Part shown: positions 46,901-55,940 of the stretch, in pieces
How positions within the stretch are numbered: position 1 is the first letter of the stretch
Layout of the letters: every line of letters starts with the position of its first letter
NCBI GenBank assembly: GCA_963768885.1
Contig: CAVYJN010000006.1
Location: forward strand, 744,001 to 808,000
DNA from: DASRIA01 sp963768885
Lineage (GTDB): Bacteria; Actinomycetota; Thermoleophilia; Solirubrobacterales; JBBDJG01
Reading direction: 5' to 3'
Length of the DNA stretch: 64,000 bases
The notes under the pieces: model-generated
Database searches by the model: none
What the model was told of the DNA's origin: nothing
Seen by the model: the letters and a program-made list of their open reading frames with translations, nothing else
Program-made: the position numbers and the translations under genes

Positions 46901-49900
46901 GTGAACGCGAAGTCCTGGGGGTCGTCGGGCTGGGAGTCCTCGACCACGACCAGGGTCGCGCGCTTGCGGTTGGAGAACGTGCAGGTGACGGTCTCCCCGG
47001 CCGAGACGCTCACGTTCGCGACCGGGCTCGCGTCGTCGCAGCTCGCGCCGGTCTGGTCCCAGCCGGCGGGCAGCGCCTGCGCCAGCGAATAGCCCGAGCC
47101 CGGCGCGACGTCGTTGAAGGTGCGCGTGTTGGCGAGCGTCGCGTCGGCGTCGTCGTCGAGCGAGAAGCTCGCCGGGCTGAGGCCCCCGCCCGCGGTGAAG
47201 GCGAAGTCCTGGGCGTCGTCGGGGGTCGCGTCCATCACGACCACGACCCGCCCGCGCTTGCGGTTGGAGAAGGTGCAGGTGACCGCCTCCCCGGGCGACA
47301 CACTGATGTTCGCCACCGGGCTGGCGTCGTCACACGTGGCGGCGGTCTGGTCCCAGCCGGCCGGCAGCGCCTCCGAGAGCGAGTAGCCCGAGCCGGGCGC
47401 GAGGTTCGAGAAGGTGCGCGTGTTGGAGAGCGTCGCGTTGGCGTCGTCGTCGAGCGAGAAGCTCGCCGGGCGAGAGGCCGCCGCCCGCGGTGAAGGCGAA
47501 GTCCTGGGGGTCGTCGGGAGTCGCGTCCTTCACGAGCGTGATCGAGCCCCGCTTGTTGTTGGTGACGCGTGCACGTCACGTTCTCGCCGGCGGACACGCT
47601 GATGTTCGACAGCGGGCTGCCGTCGTCGCAGCTCGCGCTGGCCTGGTCCCAGCCGGCGGGCAGCGCGCCCTGCGCGAGCGAGTAGCCCGAGCCGACCGCC
47701 ACGTTCGCGAAGGTGCGCGTGTTCGAGAGCGCGAGGTCGAGGTCGTCGTCGAGCGAGAAGCTCGCCGGCGACAGCCCGCCGCCCGCGCTGAAGGCGAAGT
47801 CCTGGGCGTCGTCGGGCACGGCGTTGAGCACCAGCGCGACCTGGCCCCGCTTGCGGTTGGTGAAGGTGCAGGTCACCTGCTCGCCCGCCGCCAGCCCGAT
47901 GCTCGCGACCGCGCTGCCGTCGTCACAGCTCGCCCCGGTCTGGTCCCAGCCGGCCGGCAGCGCCTGCGACAGCGAATAGCCCGAGCCCGGCACCACGCCC
48001 GCGAACGTGCGCGTGTTGGAGAGCGTCGCGTTGGCGTCGTCGTCGAGCGAGAAGCTCGCCGGGCGAGAGCCCGCCGCCCGCGGTGAACGCGAAGTCCTGG
48101 GGGTCGTCGGGCTGGGAGTCCTCGACCACGACCAGGGTCGCGCGCTTGCGGTTGGAGAACGTGCAGGTGACGGTCTCCCCGGCCGAGACGCTCACGTTCG
48201 CGACCGGGCTCGCGTCGTCGCAGCTCGCGCCGGTCTGGTCCCAGCCGGCGGGCAGCGCCTGCGCCAGCGAATAGCCCGAGCCCGGCGCGACGTCGTTGAA
48301 GGTGCGCGTGTTGGCGAGCGTCGCGTCGGCGTCGTCGTCGAGCGAGAAGCTCGCCGGGCTGAGGCCCCCGCCCGCGGTGAAGGCGAAGTCCTGGGCGTCG
48401 TCGGGGGTCGCGTCCATCACGACCACGACCCGCCCGCGCTTGCGGTTGGAGAAGGTGCAGGTGACCGCCTCCCCGGGCGACACACTGATGTTCGCCACCG
48501 GGCTGGCGTCGTCACACGTGGCGGCGGTCTGGTCCCAGCCGGCCGGCAGCGCCTCCGAGAGCGAGTAGCCCGAGCCGGGCGCGAGGTTCGAGAAGGTGCG
48601 CGTGTTGGAGAGCGTCGCGTTGGCGTCGTCGTCGAGCGAGAAGCTCGCCGGCGAGAGGCCGCCGCCCGCGGTGAAGGCGAAGTCCTGGGGGTCGTCGGGA
48701 GTCGCGTCCTTCACGAGCGTGATCGAGCCCCGCTTGTTGTTGGTGACGCGTGCACGTCACGTTCTCGCCGGCGGACACGCTGATGTTCGACAGCGGGCTG
48801 CCGTCGTCGCAGCTCGCGCTGGCCTGGTCCCAGCCGGCGGGCAGCGCGCCCTGCGCGAGCGAGTAGCCCGAGCCGACCGCCACGTTCGCGAAGGTGCGCG
48901 TGTTCGAGAGCGCGAGGTCGAGGTCGTCGTCGAGCGAGAAGCTCGCCGGCGACAGCCCGCCGCCCGCGCTGAAGGCGAAGTCCTGGGGGTCGTCGGGCAC
49001 GGCGTTGAGCACCAGCGCGACCTGGCCCCGCTTGCGGTTGGTGAAGGTGCAGGTCACCTGCTCGCCCGCCGCCAGCCCGATGCTCGCGACCGCGCTGCCG
49101 TCGTCACAGCTCGCCCCGGTCTGGTCCCAGCCGGCCGGCAGCGCCTGCGACAGCGAGTAGCCCGAGCCCGGCACCACGCCCGCGAACGTGCGCGTGTTGG
49201 AGAGCGTCGCGTTGGCGTCGTCGTCGAGCGAGAAGCTCGCCGGGCGAGAGCCCGCCGCCCGCGGTGAACGCGAAGTCCTGGGGGTCGTCGGGCTGGGAGT
49301 CCTCGACCACGACCAGGGTCGCGCGCTTGCGGTTGGAGAACGTGCAGGTGACGGTCTCCCCGGCCGAGACGCTCACGTTCGCGACAGGGCTCGCGTCGTC
49401 GCAGGTCGCGCCGGTCTGGTCCCAGCCGGCGGGCAGCGCCTGCGCCAGCGAATAGCCCGAGCCCGGCGCGACGTCGTTGAAGGTGCGCGTGTTGGCGAGC
49501 GTCGCGTCGGCGTCGTCGTCGAGCGAGAAGCTCGCCGGGCTGAGGCCCCCGCCCGCGGTGAAGGCGAAGTCCTGGGCGTCGTCGGGGGTCGCGTCCATCA
49601 CGACCACGACCCGCCCGCGCTTGCGGTTGGAGAAGGTGCAGGTGACCGCCTCCCCGGGCGACACACTGATGTTCGCCACCGGGCTGGCGTCGTCACACGT
49701 CGCGGCGGTCTGGTCCCAGCCGGCCGGCAGCGCCTCCGAGAGCGAGTAGCCCGAGCCGGGCGCGAGGTTCGAGAAGGTGCGCGTGTTGGAGAGCGTCGCG
49801 TTGGCGTCGTCGTCGAGCGAGAAGCTCGCCGGCGAGAGGCCGCCGCCCGCGGTGAAGGCGAAGTCCTGGGCGTCGTCGGGAGTCGCGTCCTTCACGAGCG

Positions 49901-51119
49901 TGATCGAGCCCCGCTTGTTGTTGGTGACCGTGCACGTCACGTTCTCGCCGGCGGACACGCTGATGTTCGACAGCGGGCTGCCGTCGTCGCAGCTCGCGCT
50001 GGCCTGGTCCCAGCCGGCGGGCAGCGCGCCCTGCGCGAGCGAGTAGCCCGAGCCGACCGCCACGTTCGCGAAGGTGCGCGTGTTCGAGAGCGCGAGGTCG
50101 AGGTCGTCGTCGAGCGAGAAGCTCGCCGGCGACAGCCCGCCGCCCGCGCTGAAGGCGAAGTCCTGGGGGTCGTCGGGCACGGCGTTGAGCTGCACCGTGA
50201 CGGTGCCGGCGGGCACCGGCTGCCAGGCCGGCTGAGCGTCCATCACGGTGTTGTTGGTGATCCGCGTCTGGCTCGTTCCGTCGGGATTCATGACGTAGAC
50301 CTCGGCGCTGGTGAACGCGCCGCGCACGAACGCGATCTTGTCGCCCGCCGGCGACCACGACGGCCGCTCGTCCACGACGGCGCCGTTGTTGGTGAGGTTG
50401 GCCGGCGCGCTGCCGTTCGAGTTCATCTTCCAGATCTCGTCACTGGAGCCATAGCCGCTGTGGAACACGATCTGGTTGCCGTCCGGCGACCAGTCGGGCT
50501 CGACGTCGACCGCCGGGGTCGCGGTCAGCGCGGCGGGCGACGTCCCGTCCGCGTTCGCGGTGTAGATGTCGCCGTCGCGCGAGAAGGCGAGCTTCGTGCC
50601 GCCGGGCGACCAGCTCGGGTAGTCCTCGTTGACCCCCGGCGTGTTCGTGATGTTCAGCTCGGCCGAGCCGTCCGCGTTCATCACGAACAGGTCGGAGGTG
50701 CCCTGGGCGTCGTCGCGATCGCTCGCGAACACGATCTTCGCCCCGCTCGGGGCCCAGGCCGGGTGGTAGTCCCCGGCGGCGTCCTGCGTGAGCTGGGTGG
50801 CGTTGGACCCGTCGGCGTTGGCGACCCAGACGTCGGGCCGCAGGCCGGGGTTGCGCTCGAACACGATCTTCGTGCCGTCCTTCGACCACGACGGAAAGAG
50901 CTCGTCCCCGTCGAAGCTGGTGATGCGCGTCTGGGCGGCGCCGTCGCCCGCCATCGTGTAGAGGTCGGAGTCCGCGGGAAAGCCGTCGCGCGCGCTCGAG
51001 AAGGCGAGCTTCCCGTTGGTCCCGGGGAACGCCGCCTGGACCGCGGCGGGCGCCAGCGCGCACGCCGCCAGCACGACGGCGGCGACCATGATCGTGCGCG
51101 TTGCCCTGGCCACGGTCAC
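43978..51119 (-). CDS. Giant PD40/prealbumin-repeat surface protein with conserved C-terminal module (eight frameshifts)
   Basis: The N-terminal 300 residues match the PD40 protein copy 1. They are followed by about 19 prealbumin-like repeats of about 99 residues, each of the form VPDDPQDFAFTAGGGLSP, ASFSLDDDANATLSNTRTF, PGSGYSLSQALPAGWDQT, SCDDGSPVSNISVSAGE, VTCTFTNRKRG. The last 205 residues are the module starting GYPRPRSGTPL and ending in LFVP. A full-length product would be about 2,380 residues. Eight extra bases (near 45699, 46288, 46880, 47469, 47566, 48062, 48747, 49243) interrupt it. Start GTG 51119, 4 bases after the PKD gene stop. Probably an extended adhesive surface fibre if intact. 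Confidence 0.72.
44600..50205. repeat. Tandem prealbumin-like coding repeats: 19 units, 16 as a higher-order 4 x 4 array
   Basis: Unit length about 297 bp. Units of four types (A, B, C, D by sequence; for example A starts QVALVLNAVPDD, B SITLVKDATPDD, C RVVVVMDATPDD, D TLVVVEDSQPDD) recur in the same order four times between about 45482 and 50205, with a super-period of 1,181-1,182 bp. The type-D start repeats at plus-strand positions 45644, 46825, 48007 and 49188. The last three units (44600-45482) are more diverged and probably older. Confidence 0.9.
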
Positions 51120-52622
51120 GTGCCTAGCGCGTCCGGCAGGGACGCTTCTGCTTCCAGCCTGCCTGCTCGCAGACAGCGGGTCGCGAGCTGCCCTGCACCC
51201 GCACGATCTCGGTCTCGTCGGTGGCCTTCCCGTCGTCGTCGGACACGCGCACCGTGACGGTCACCTGCTCGGGCGCGGTGAACGACTTCGAGGTGGTCGG
51301 GTCCGCCCCGGTGTCGCGCTCGAACGTGCCGTCGCCGTTGAGGTCCCACTGGTAGCGCGTGACGGAGCCGTCGGGGTCGGAGGACGCCGAGGCGTCGAAG
51401 GCGACCGTGTCGCCCACGGACGCCGTGCGGGTCGAGGCCGTGAGGGCCGCGGAGGGGCCGCCCGCCTGCTGGTTGGAGAACTCGATCGGGATCCGCAGCA
51501 TGTCGCGGTCGAGCGTCCCGGCGCAGCCGCTGAGGTGCTGCACCGTGTAGAAGAGGTATGCGCTCTGACCGACGGTCTCGAAGTTGCGGGACGTGCTGTT
51601 GGGGTCGATCAGCGACGGGTCACGGATCGGGTCCGGCGGCACGCAGTCCTTCGTCCAGGTCAGCTCGGCCGCCATCAGGAGCTCTACGTTCGTCCAGTTC
51701 ACGAGGTCGTCGGAGAGGGCGTAGTAGAAGCCCGGCGGCCGGCCGTATTGCGCGCCGCCCACCGAGGACCCGACCAGCATCCACTTGCGCAGGTAGGTGT
51801 TGTAGGTGAGGCTCTCGGTGATCGTCCCGATGTGGAGGAAGTCCACCGGCGCGCAGACGTGCTGGGAGGGGTCCAGGGTCGCGAGGTAGGGGTTGCGGAA
51901 CTGCGTGTTGAACCCGGTCCCGTTCCAGGCCCGCCACGAGGTGGGGTCGGCCAGGTTGCGGGTCCGCATCAGGCAGGTGCCGAGCTGCTGGAACCCCTTG
52001 TCCTCGGCTCTGATGAACGCGTAGAAGTAGCCGTCGCCCGAGCGCACGATGTTGCTCGGCGTGAAGTATCCGTTCGGGCCGTCCTTCGCGTATTGGTAGG
52101 GGAGCGCGGCGACCAGGTGCGACGGCGCGGCGGCCTGCGTGAAGGTCGCGCCCGAGTTGCTCGAGTAGGCGCTCGTGATCGCGTTGAACCAGCACTGGTA
52201 GCGCTCGGCCTGGGACTCGCCCGAGCGAATGCAGTTGCCGCCCGTGAAGAGGTGGCCCTGGTACTCGTTGTGGACGAGCGCGTAGACGTTCTTGCCGTCC
52301 GGCGTCCAGGGCGAGGCGAGCCACTCCTTGGCGTCGTACTTGGCGGGGTCCGAGTTGTTGGACGACGACATCGTCTTCGTGCACGGGTGGGTGAGCGTCT
52401 CGAGGGTGTTCCCGATGAACCGGTAGTTGACGAAGTGCGTCGCCATCAGCTGCACCTTGCCGCTGTCGTCGCGGAACGCGCGGGCGGATTCGTCGGAGAT
52501 GTCGTTGTCCTCGCAGCGCTGGGCGCTCCAGTCGTAGACCATCACCTCCGGCGCGGTCTGCCGCACGAAGGGCTCGTTGAACTGGAAGGCGCCGGCGGCG
52601 GCCGGCTGCAGGAGGGCGGCGA
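50212..52622. repeat. Segmental duplication, copy 2 (about 2,411 bp)
   Basis: Partner of 41332-43743. Boundaries: the homology begins at GGCACCGGC (about 50212 and 41332) and ends after AGGAGGGCGGCG (about 52622 and 43743), where the signal-peptide codons of the PKD genes diverge. No insertion sequence or flanking short repeat is visible at either edge. Confidence 0.92.
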
Positions 52623-52677
52623 GCGTTGCGAACGAGGCCAGGAGCAGCCCGCGCCACGCCCAGCCCTTAGTCCCCAT
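51124..52677 (-). CDS. Secreted propeller-like protein with C-terminal PKD domain, copy 2
   Basis: A 517-residue protein identical to copy 1 in its mature region apart from a few substitutions, with a different signal peptide (WAWRGLLLASFATLAALLQP). Has the same PKD C-terminus. ATG 52677 is chosen since the region further upstream is not signal-like. Stop is 4 bases from the start of the giant repeat gene, so the two are likely co-expressed. Confidence 0.78.
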   Translation of the reverse strand: MGTKGWAWRGLLLASFATLAALLQPAAAGAFQFNEPFVRQTAPEVMVYDWSAQRCEDNDISDESARAFRDDSGKVQLMATHFVNYRFIGNTLETLTHPCTKTMSSSNNSDPAKYDAKEWLASPWTPDGKNVYALVHNEYQGHLFTGGNCIRSGESQAERYQCWFNAITSAYSSNSGATFTQAAAPSHLVAALPYQYAKDGPNGYFTPSNIVRSGDGYFYAFIRAEDKGFQQLGTCLMRTRNLADPTSWRAWNGTGFNTQFRNPYLATLDPSQHVCAPVDFLHIGTITESLTYNTYLRKWMLVGSSVGGAQYGRPPGFYYALSDDLVNWTNVELLMAAELTWTKDCVPPDPIRDPSLIDPNSTSRNFETVGQSAYLFYTVQHLSGCAGTLDRDMLRIPIEFSNQQAGGPSAALTASTRTASVGDTVAFDASASSDPDGSVTRYQWDLNGDGTFERDTGADPTTSKSFTAPEQVTVTVRVSDDDGKATDETEIVRVQGSSRPAVCEQAGWKQKRPCRTR

Positions 52678-52810
52678 CGTGGCTGTGATGCTCAGAATGT
52701 CCTGGTCTCCCGGACGGATGAGTCCCCCGACGCTGCCCACCCGCTGAGCACGAGGTTACCGAGGCTGCGATCGAAAGGCAAAGCCGCACGAGCCGAGGGG
52801 AGCCGTGCCG

Positions 52811-52816
52811 TACCCT
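52811..52816 (+). promoter_or_regulatory. Possible -10 box of the folP/cDPG operon
   Basis: TACCCT 13 bases before ATG 52830, with GAGG between them as a short ribosome-binding site; no convincing -35. The 152-base region 52678-52829 lies between divergent genes and shows nothing else recognised. Confidence 0.4.
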
Positions 52817-52829
52817 GAGGACCAGGCAA

Positions 52830-53774
52830 ATGACTCGAGCAGCGGGCCACACCCTGGTTGCACGGGACCGCCGGTTCGGCCTCGGCCGGATCCCGCTCGT
52901 GATGGGGATCCTCAACGCCACCCCTGACTCGTTCTCGGACGCCGGCGACCACCCGGACCTTCCGTCCAGGGTGGAGCGGGGCCTGCGCCTGCTCGCCGAC
53001 GGAGCGGACCTCCTCGACGTCGGCGGGGAGTCGGGCGTCACGAACCGCCCGCCCGTCGCGGCCGCCGAGGAGGTCGATCGGGTCGTGCCCGTGGTCGAGC
53101 GCCTTGCCGCCGCCGGCGCGGCGGTCTCCGTCGACACGTACAAGCCCGCCGTCGCGCGCGCCGCCGTCGAGGCCGGCGCGGTGATGGTCAACGACCCGAG
53201 CGGGCTGATCGACGCCGACGTCGCCGCCGTCTGCGCGGACACGGGCGCGGCGCTCGTCGTCACCCACACGCGCGCGCGCCCGAAGGAGAAGCTCCACCGC
53301 CCCCGCTACGACGACGTGGTCGACGACGTCAGGCGGCTGCTGTCCGAGCGGCTCGAGGTCGCACGCGCGGCCGGCGTCCCCGACGACCGGCTGCTCGTGT
53401 GCCCGGGCCCGGACCTCGGCAAGGACCCGGCCCAGACGGTCGAGCTGCTGCGGCGCCTCGACGAGCTGTGGGACCTCGGCGTGCCGATCCTGCTCGCCGT
53501 CTCGCGCAAGGACTTCGTGGGCGCGCTCACCGGGCGTGCGCCGCGCGAGCGCCTCGGCGGGAGCCTCGCCGCGGTGGGACACGGGCTGGACCGGGGCGCC
53601 CGCGTGCTGCGGGTCCACGACGTGGCCGCCACCCACGACTTCGTCGCGGTGCGCGCGGCGCTGCGGGGCGACGCGCCGGTGCCCGCGGACCTGCTGCTCG
53701 CGGACGAGCTGCGGCGCGAGCCGGTCGCGGTGCAGGAGGGAGCCGCGGGGGTGGCGAAGGGAGCCGGTGGATGA
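52830..53774 (+). CDS. folP: Dihydropteroate synthase
   Basis: A 314-residue TIM barrel joining pABA to dihydropterin-PP in folate synthesis. MGILNATPDSFSDAG (signature 1) near residue 25, GADLLDVGGESGVTNR (signature 2), AVSVDTYKPAVARAA and VSRKDFVGALTG are typical. The C-terminus has an extra tail of about 35 residues. No other folate gene is near; it heads a run of overlapping genes that includes cDPG synthesis. A related methanopterin-type function cannot be excluded but the motifs are DHPS-like. Confidence 0.83.
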   Translation: MTRAAGHTLVARDRRFGLGRIPLVMGILNATPDSFSDAGDHPDLPSRVERGLRLLADGADLLDVGGESGVTNRPPVAAAEEVDRVVPVVERLAAAGAAVSVDTYKPAVARAAVEAGAVMVNDPSGLIDADVAAVCADTGAALVVTHTRARPKEKLHRPRYDDVVDDVRRLLSERLEVARAAGVPDDRLLVCPGPDLGKDPAQTVELLRRLDELWDLGVPILLAVSRKDFVGALTGRAPRERLGGSLAAVGHGLDRGARVLRVHDVAATHDFVAVRAALRGDAPVPADLLLADELRREPVAVQEGAAGVAKGAGG

Positions 53775-54562
53775 CCGAGGACGCCCTGCGGATCGCGCAC
53801 ATCTCAGACCTCCACTGCGGCTCGCCGCATTTCCAGGCCGACCTGCTCGAGCGCGCGATCGAGGAGATCAACGAGCTGCGGCCCGGCGTCACCGTGATCA
53901 GCGGCGACCTGACGGCTGACGGCTTCCGCGGCGAGTACCAGATCGCGCGGGAGTTCGTCGACCGGATCGAGTGCGAGCGGCTGATCGTGGTGCCGGGCAA
54001 CCACGACTCGCGCAACGTCGGCTACGTGCACTTCGAGGAGATGTTCGGCCCGCGCCATTCCGAGCTGCACTCGAACGGCGTCACGATCGTGGCGGAGGAC
54101 TCCTCCGAGCCCGACCTCAACCACGGCCAGGTCGGGCGCAACCGCTACCCGGTGATCGAGCAGAGCTTCCGCCACCACGCGGGACTGCGGATCTTCGTCC
54201 TGCACCACCACCTGCTGCCGGTGCCCGGGACCGGCCGCGAGCGCAACATCGTCCACGACGCGGGCGACCTGCTCGAGGTCCTGCTGCGCTCGCGCGTCAA
54301 CCTCGTGCTCGCCGGTCACAAGCACGTGCCCTACGCGTGGCGGCTCGAGGACCTGTTCGTGGTGACCACCGGCACGGTCTCGACGCTGCGGCTGCGGGGG
54401 CACACGCGCCCCTGTTACAACGTGATCGAGATCGACCCTGAGACCGTGCGGATCGTGCGCCGCTACCCGTTCGACGGGGAGGAGCCGATCATCGAGTGGT
54501 CACGCGAGACGCCGCACGAGTACGAGAAGGCGGGGCTGCGCCGGGAGGAAGTCGGCGGGTGA
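53771..54562 (+). CDS. Calcineurin-like metallophosphoesterase
   Basis: A 263-residue enzyme with the five metal-binding motifs: IAHISDLHCGS (D-x-H) at the start, VISGDLTADG (GD), VVPGNHDSRN (GNHD), FVLHHHLLPVPG (H) and LVLAGHKHVPYA (GHxH). CpdA-like in motif spacing; substrate unknown (cyclic nucleotide, nucleotide or phosphoester). ATG 53771 overlaps the folP stop as ATGA. Confidence 0.87.
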   Translation: MTEDALRIAHISDLHCGSPHFQADLLERAIEEINELRPGVTVISGDLTADGFRGEYQIAREFVDRIECERLIVVPGNHDSRNVGYVHFEEMFGPRHSELHSNGVTIVAEDSSEPDLNHGQVGRNRYPVIEQSFRHHAGLRIFVLHHHLLPVPGTGRERNIVHDAGDLLEVLLRSRVNLVLAGHKHVPYAWRLEDLFVVTTGTVSTLRLRGHTRPCYNVIEIDPETVRIVRRYPFDGEEPIIEWSRETPHEYEKAGLRREEVGG

Positions 54563-54572
54563 GGCGGGTCCC

Positions 54573-55940
54573 TTGCGCGTCATCGCGCTCATAGACGGCG
54601 AGCACCATCCCGCGGTGGCGCGCGCGGCGCTCGATGCGCTCGAGCAGGAACACGAGATCGCCGCGGTGCTGTTCGCCGGCGGCGAGGAGAAGGTCGCGGC
54701 GGGGGTGAAGTCCGATCCACGTGCGCACTACGGTCGCCCGGTCGTGATGCCCGGCCCCGACCTGGTCGAGGCGCTGCGCTCGCTGATCCCGGCCGCCGGG
54801 GCCGACGCCCTGGTCGACCTCTCCGGCGAGCCGGTGCTCGATCCACCGAGGCGCTTCGAGCTCGCGGCGGTCGCGCTCGACCGTGGGCTGGCTTACCGGG
54901 CACCCGGCATGACGCTCGAGCCGCCCCTCGCGGTCGGGGAACCGACGAACGGGGTTCCCGTGATCGCCGTGATCGGGACCGGGAAGCGGACCGGCAAGAC
55001 GGCGCTCGGCACCCATCTCGCCGCGCTCCTGCGCGACGCCGGTGAGAACCCGGTGGTGGTGTCGATGGGGCGGGGCGGCCCGCCGGAGCCGGTCGTCGTG
55101 CGCGCCGCCCAGCATGTCGGCCTGGACGGCCTGCTCGAGATCGCGCGGAGCGGGGGCCATGCCGCATCGGACTACCTCGAGGACGCGGTGCTCGCCGGCG
55201 TGACGACCGTCGGCTGCCGCCGCTGCGGCGAGGGGCCGGCGGGGGAGACCTTCATGTCGAACGTCGTCGAGGGGTTTCGCGTCGCGCTCGCGGAGGCGCC
55301 GGGCGTGCTCGTGCTCGAGGGAAGCGGCGCGGCGCTCCCGCCCGTCGAGGCCCATGCGACCGTATGCGTCACCGCCGCGCGGCATGCCCGGACGCAGGCG
55401 CTCGGCCACCTCGGCCCGCTGCGCCTCCTGCGGGCAGACCTGGTCGTCCTGCTCGGCGCGGCCGCGCTGGCGGCGCCCGAGCGGCGCGACCTCGAGGCCG
55501 GCCTCGCGCGCTGGGTCGCCCCCGAGCGCGTCCTCGCCTGCAGCCTGCGGCCCGAGCCCGCGGAGCCGCTGCCCGCCGGGTCGCGCGTCGCCTGTTTCGT
55601 GACGGCCTCGCCCGACGCGGCGGCCCCGATGAACGCGGAGCTGGCGGTGCAGGGCGTCGACGTCGTGCGGTTCTCCTCGAACCTGGCCCGGCGCGAGGCG
55701 CTCGAACGCGACGTGGAGGCGGCTGTGCGCGAGCGCTGCGACGTATTCCTGACCGAGTTGAAGGCGGCCGCGATCGACGTGGTCGCCGAGGCCGCGACGC
55801 GATCCGGCGCACGCCTCGCCTTCCTGCGCAACCGTCCCGTCGCCGACGATCCCGGGGCGCCGCTCGACGACGCGCTGCACGCGCTGCTCGGCACCGCTCG
55901 CGCGCGCGCGTCGGCGGGGGTCACGGAGGCGCGCCGGTGA
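54573..55940 (+). CDS. cpgS: Cyclic 2,3-diphosphoglycerate synthetase
   Basis: A 455-residue protein of the cyclic-2,3-diphosphoglycerate synthetase family: starts LRVIALIDGEHHPAVARAAL, an acceptor domain (DLSGEPVLDPPRRFELAAVA), then a P-loop near residue 130 (AVIGTGKRTGKTALGTHLAA) and a long C-terminal region (LLRADLVVLLGAAAL). The enzyme closes 2,3-diphosphoglycerate into the cyclic anhydride using ATP. TTG 54573 with GAGGCGGG upstream. Works with the next gene to make cDPG, a compatible solute best known in hyperthermophilic methanogens. Confidence 0.83.
   Translation: MRVIALIDGEHHPAVARAALDALEQEHEIAAVLFAGGEEKVAAGVKSDPRAHYGRPVVMPGPDLVEALRSLIPAAGADALVDLSGEPVLDPPRRFELAAVALDRGLAYRAPGMTLEPPLAVGEPTNGVPVIAVIGTGKRTGKTALGTHLAALLRDAGENPVVVSMGRGGPPEPVVVRAAQHVGLDGLLEIARSGGHAASDYLEDAVLAGVTTVGCRRCGEGPAGETFMSNVVEGFRVALAEAPGVLVLEGSGAALPPVEAHATVCVTAARHARTQALGHLGPLRLLRADLVVLLGAAALAAPERRDLEAGLARWVAPERVLACSLRPEPAEPLPAGSRVACFVTASPDAAAPMNAELAVQGVDVVRFSSNLARREALERDVEAAVRERCDVFLTELKAAAIDVVAEAATRSGARLAFLRNRPVADDPGAPLDDALHALLGTARARASAGVTEARR

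Noticed and set aside
44600..50205. Regularly spaced repeats that could be mistaken for a CRISPR array or non-coding satellite.
   Set aside because: Repeats are about 297 bp and code for a protein domain in phase on the minus strand; there are no 25-40 bp direct repeats with unique spacers.
43978..51119. Many plus-strand frames of 60-220 codons with serine-rich repeats opposite the giant gene.
   Set aside because: They are mirror images of the minus-strand repeat codons (high-GC shadow frames) with no ribosome-binding sites or family features.
41332..52622. Possibility that the duplicated surface locus was moved by an insertion sequence or transposon.
   Set aside because: No transposase gene, terminal inverted repeats or target duplications are visible at either edge; homologous recombination explains the pattern.
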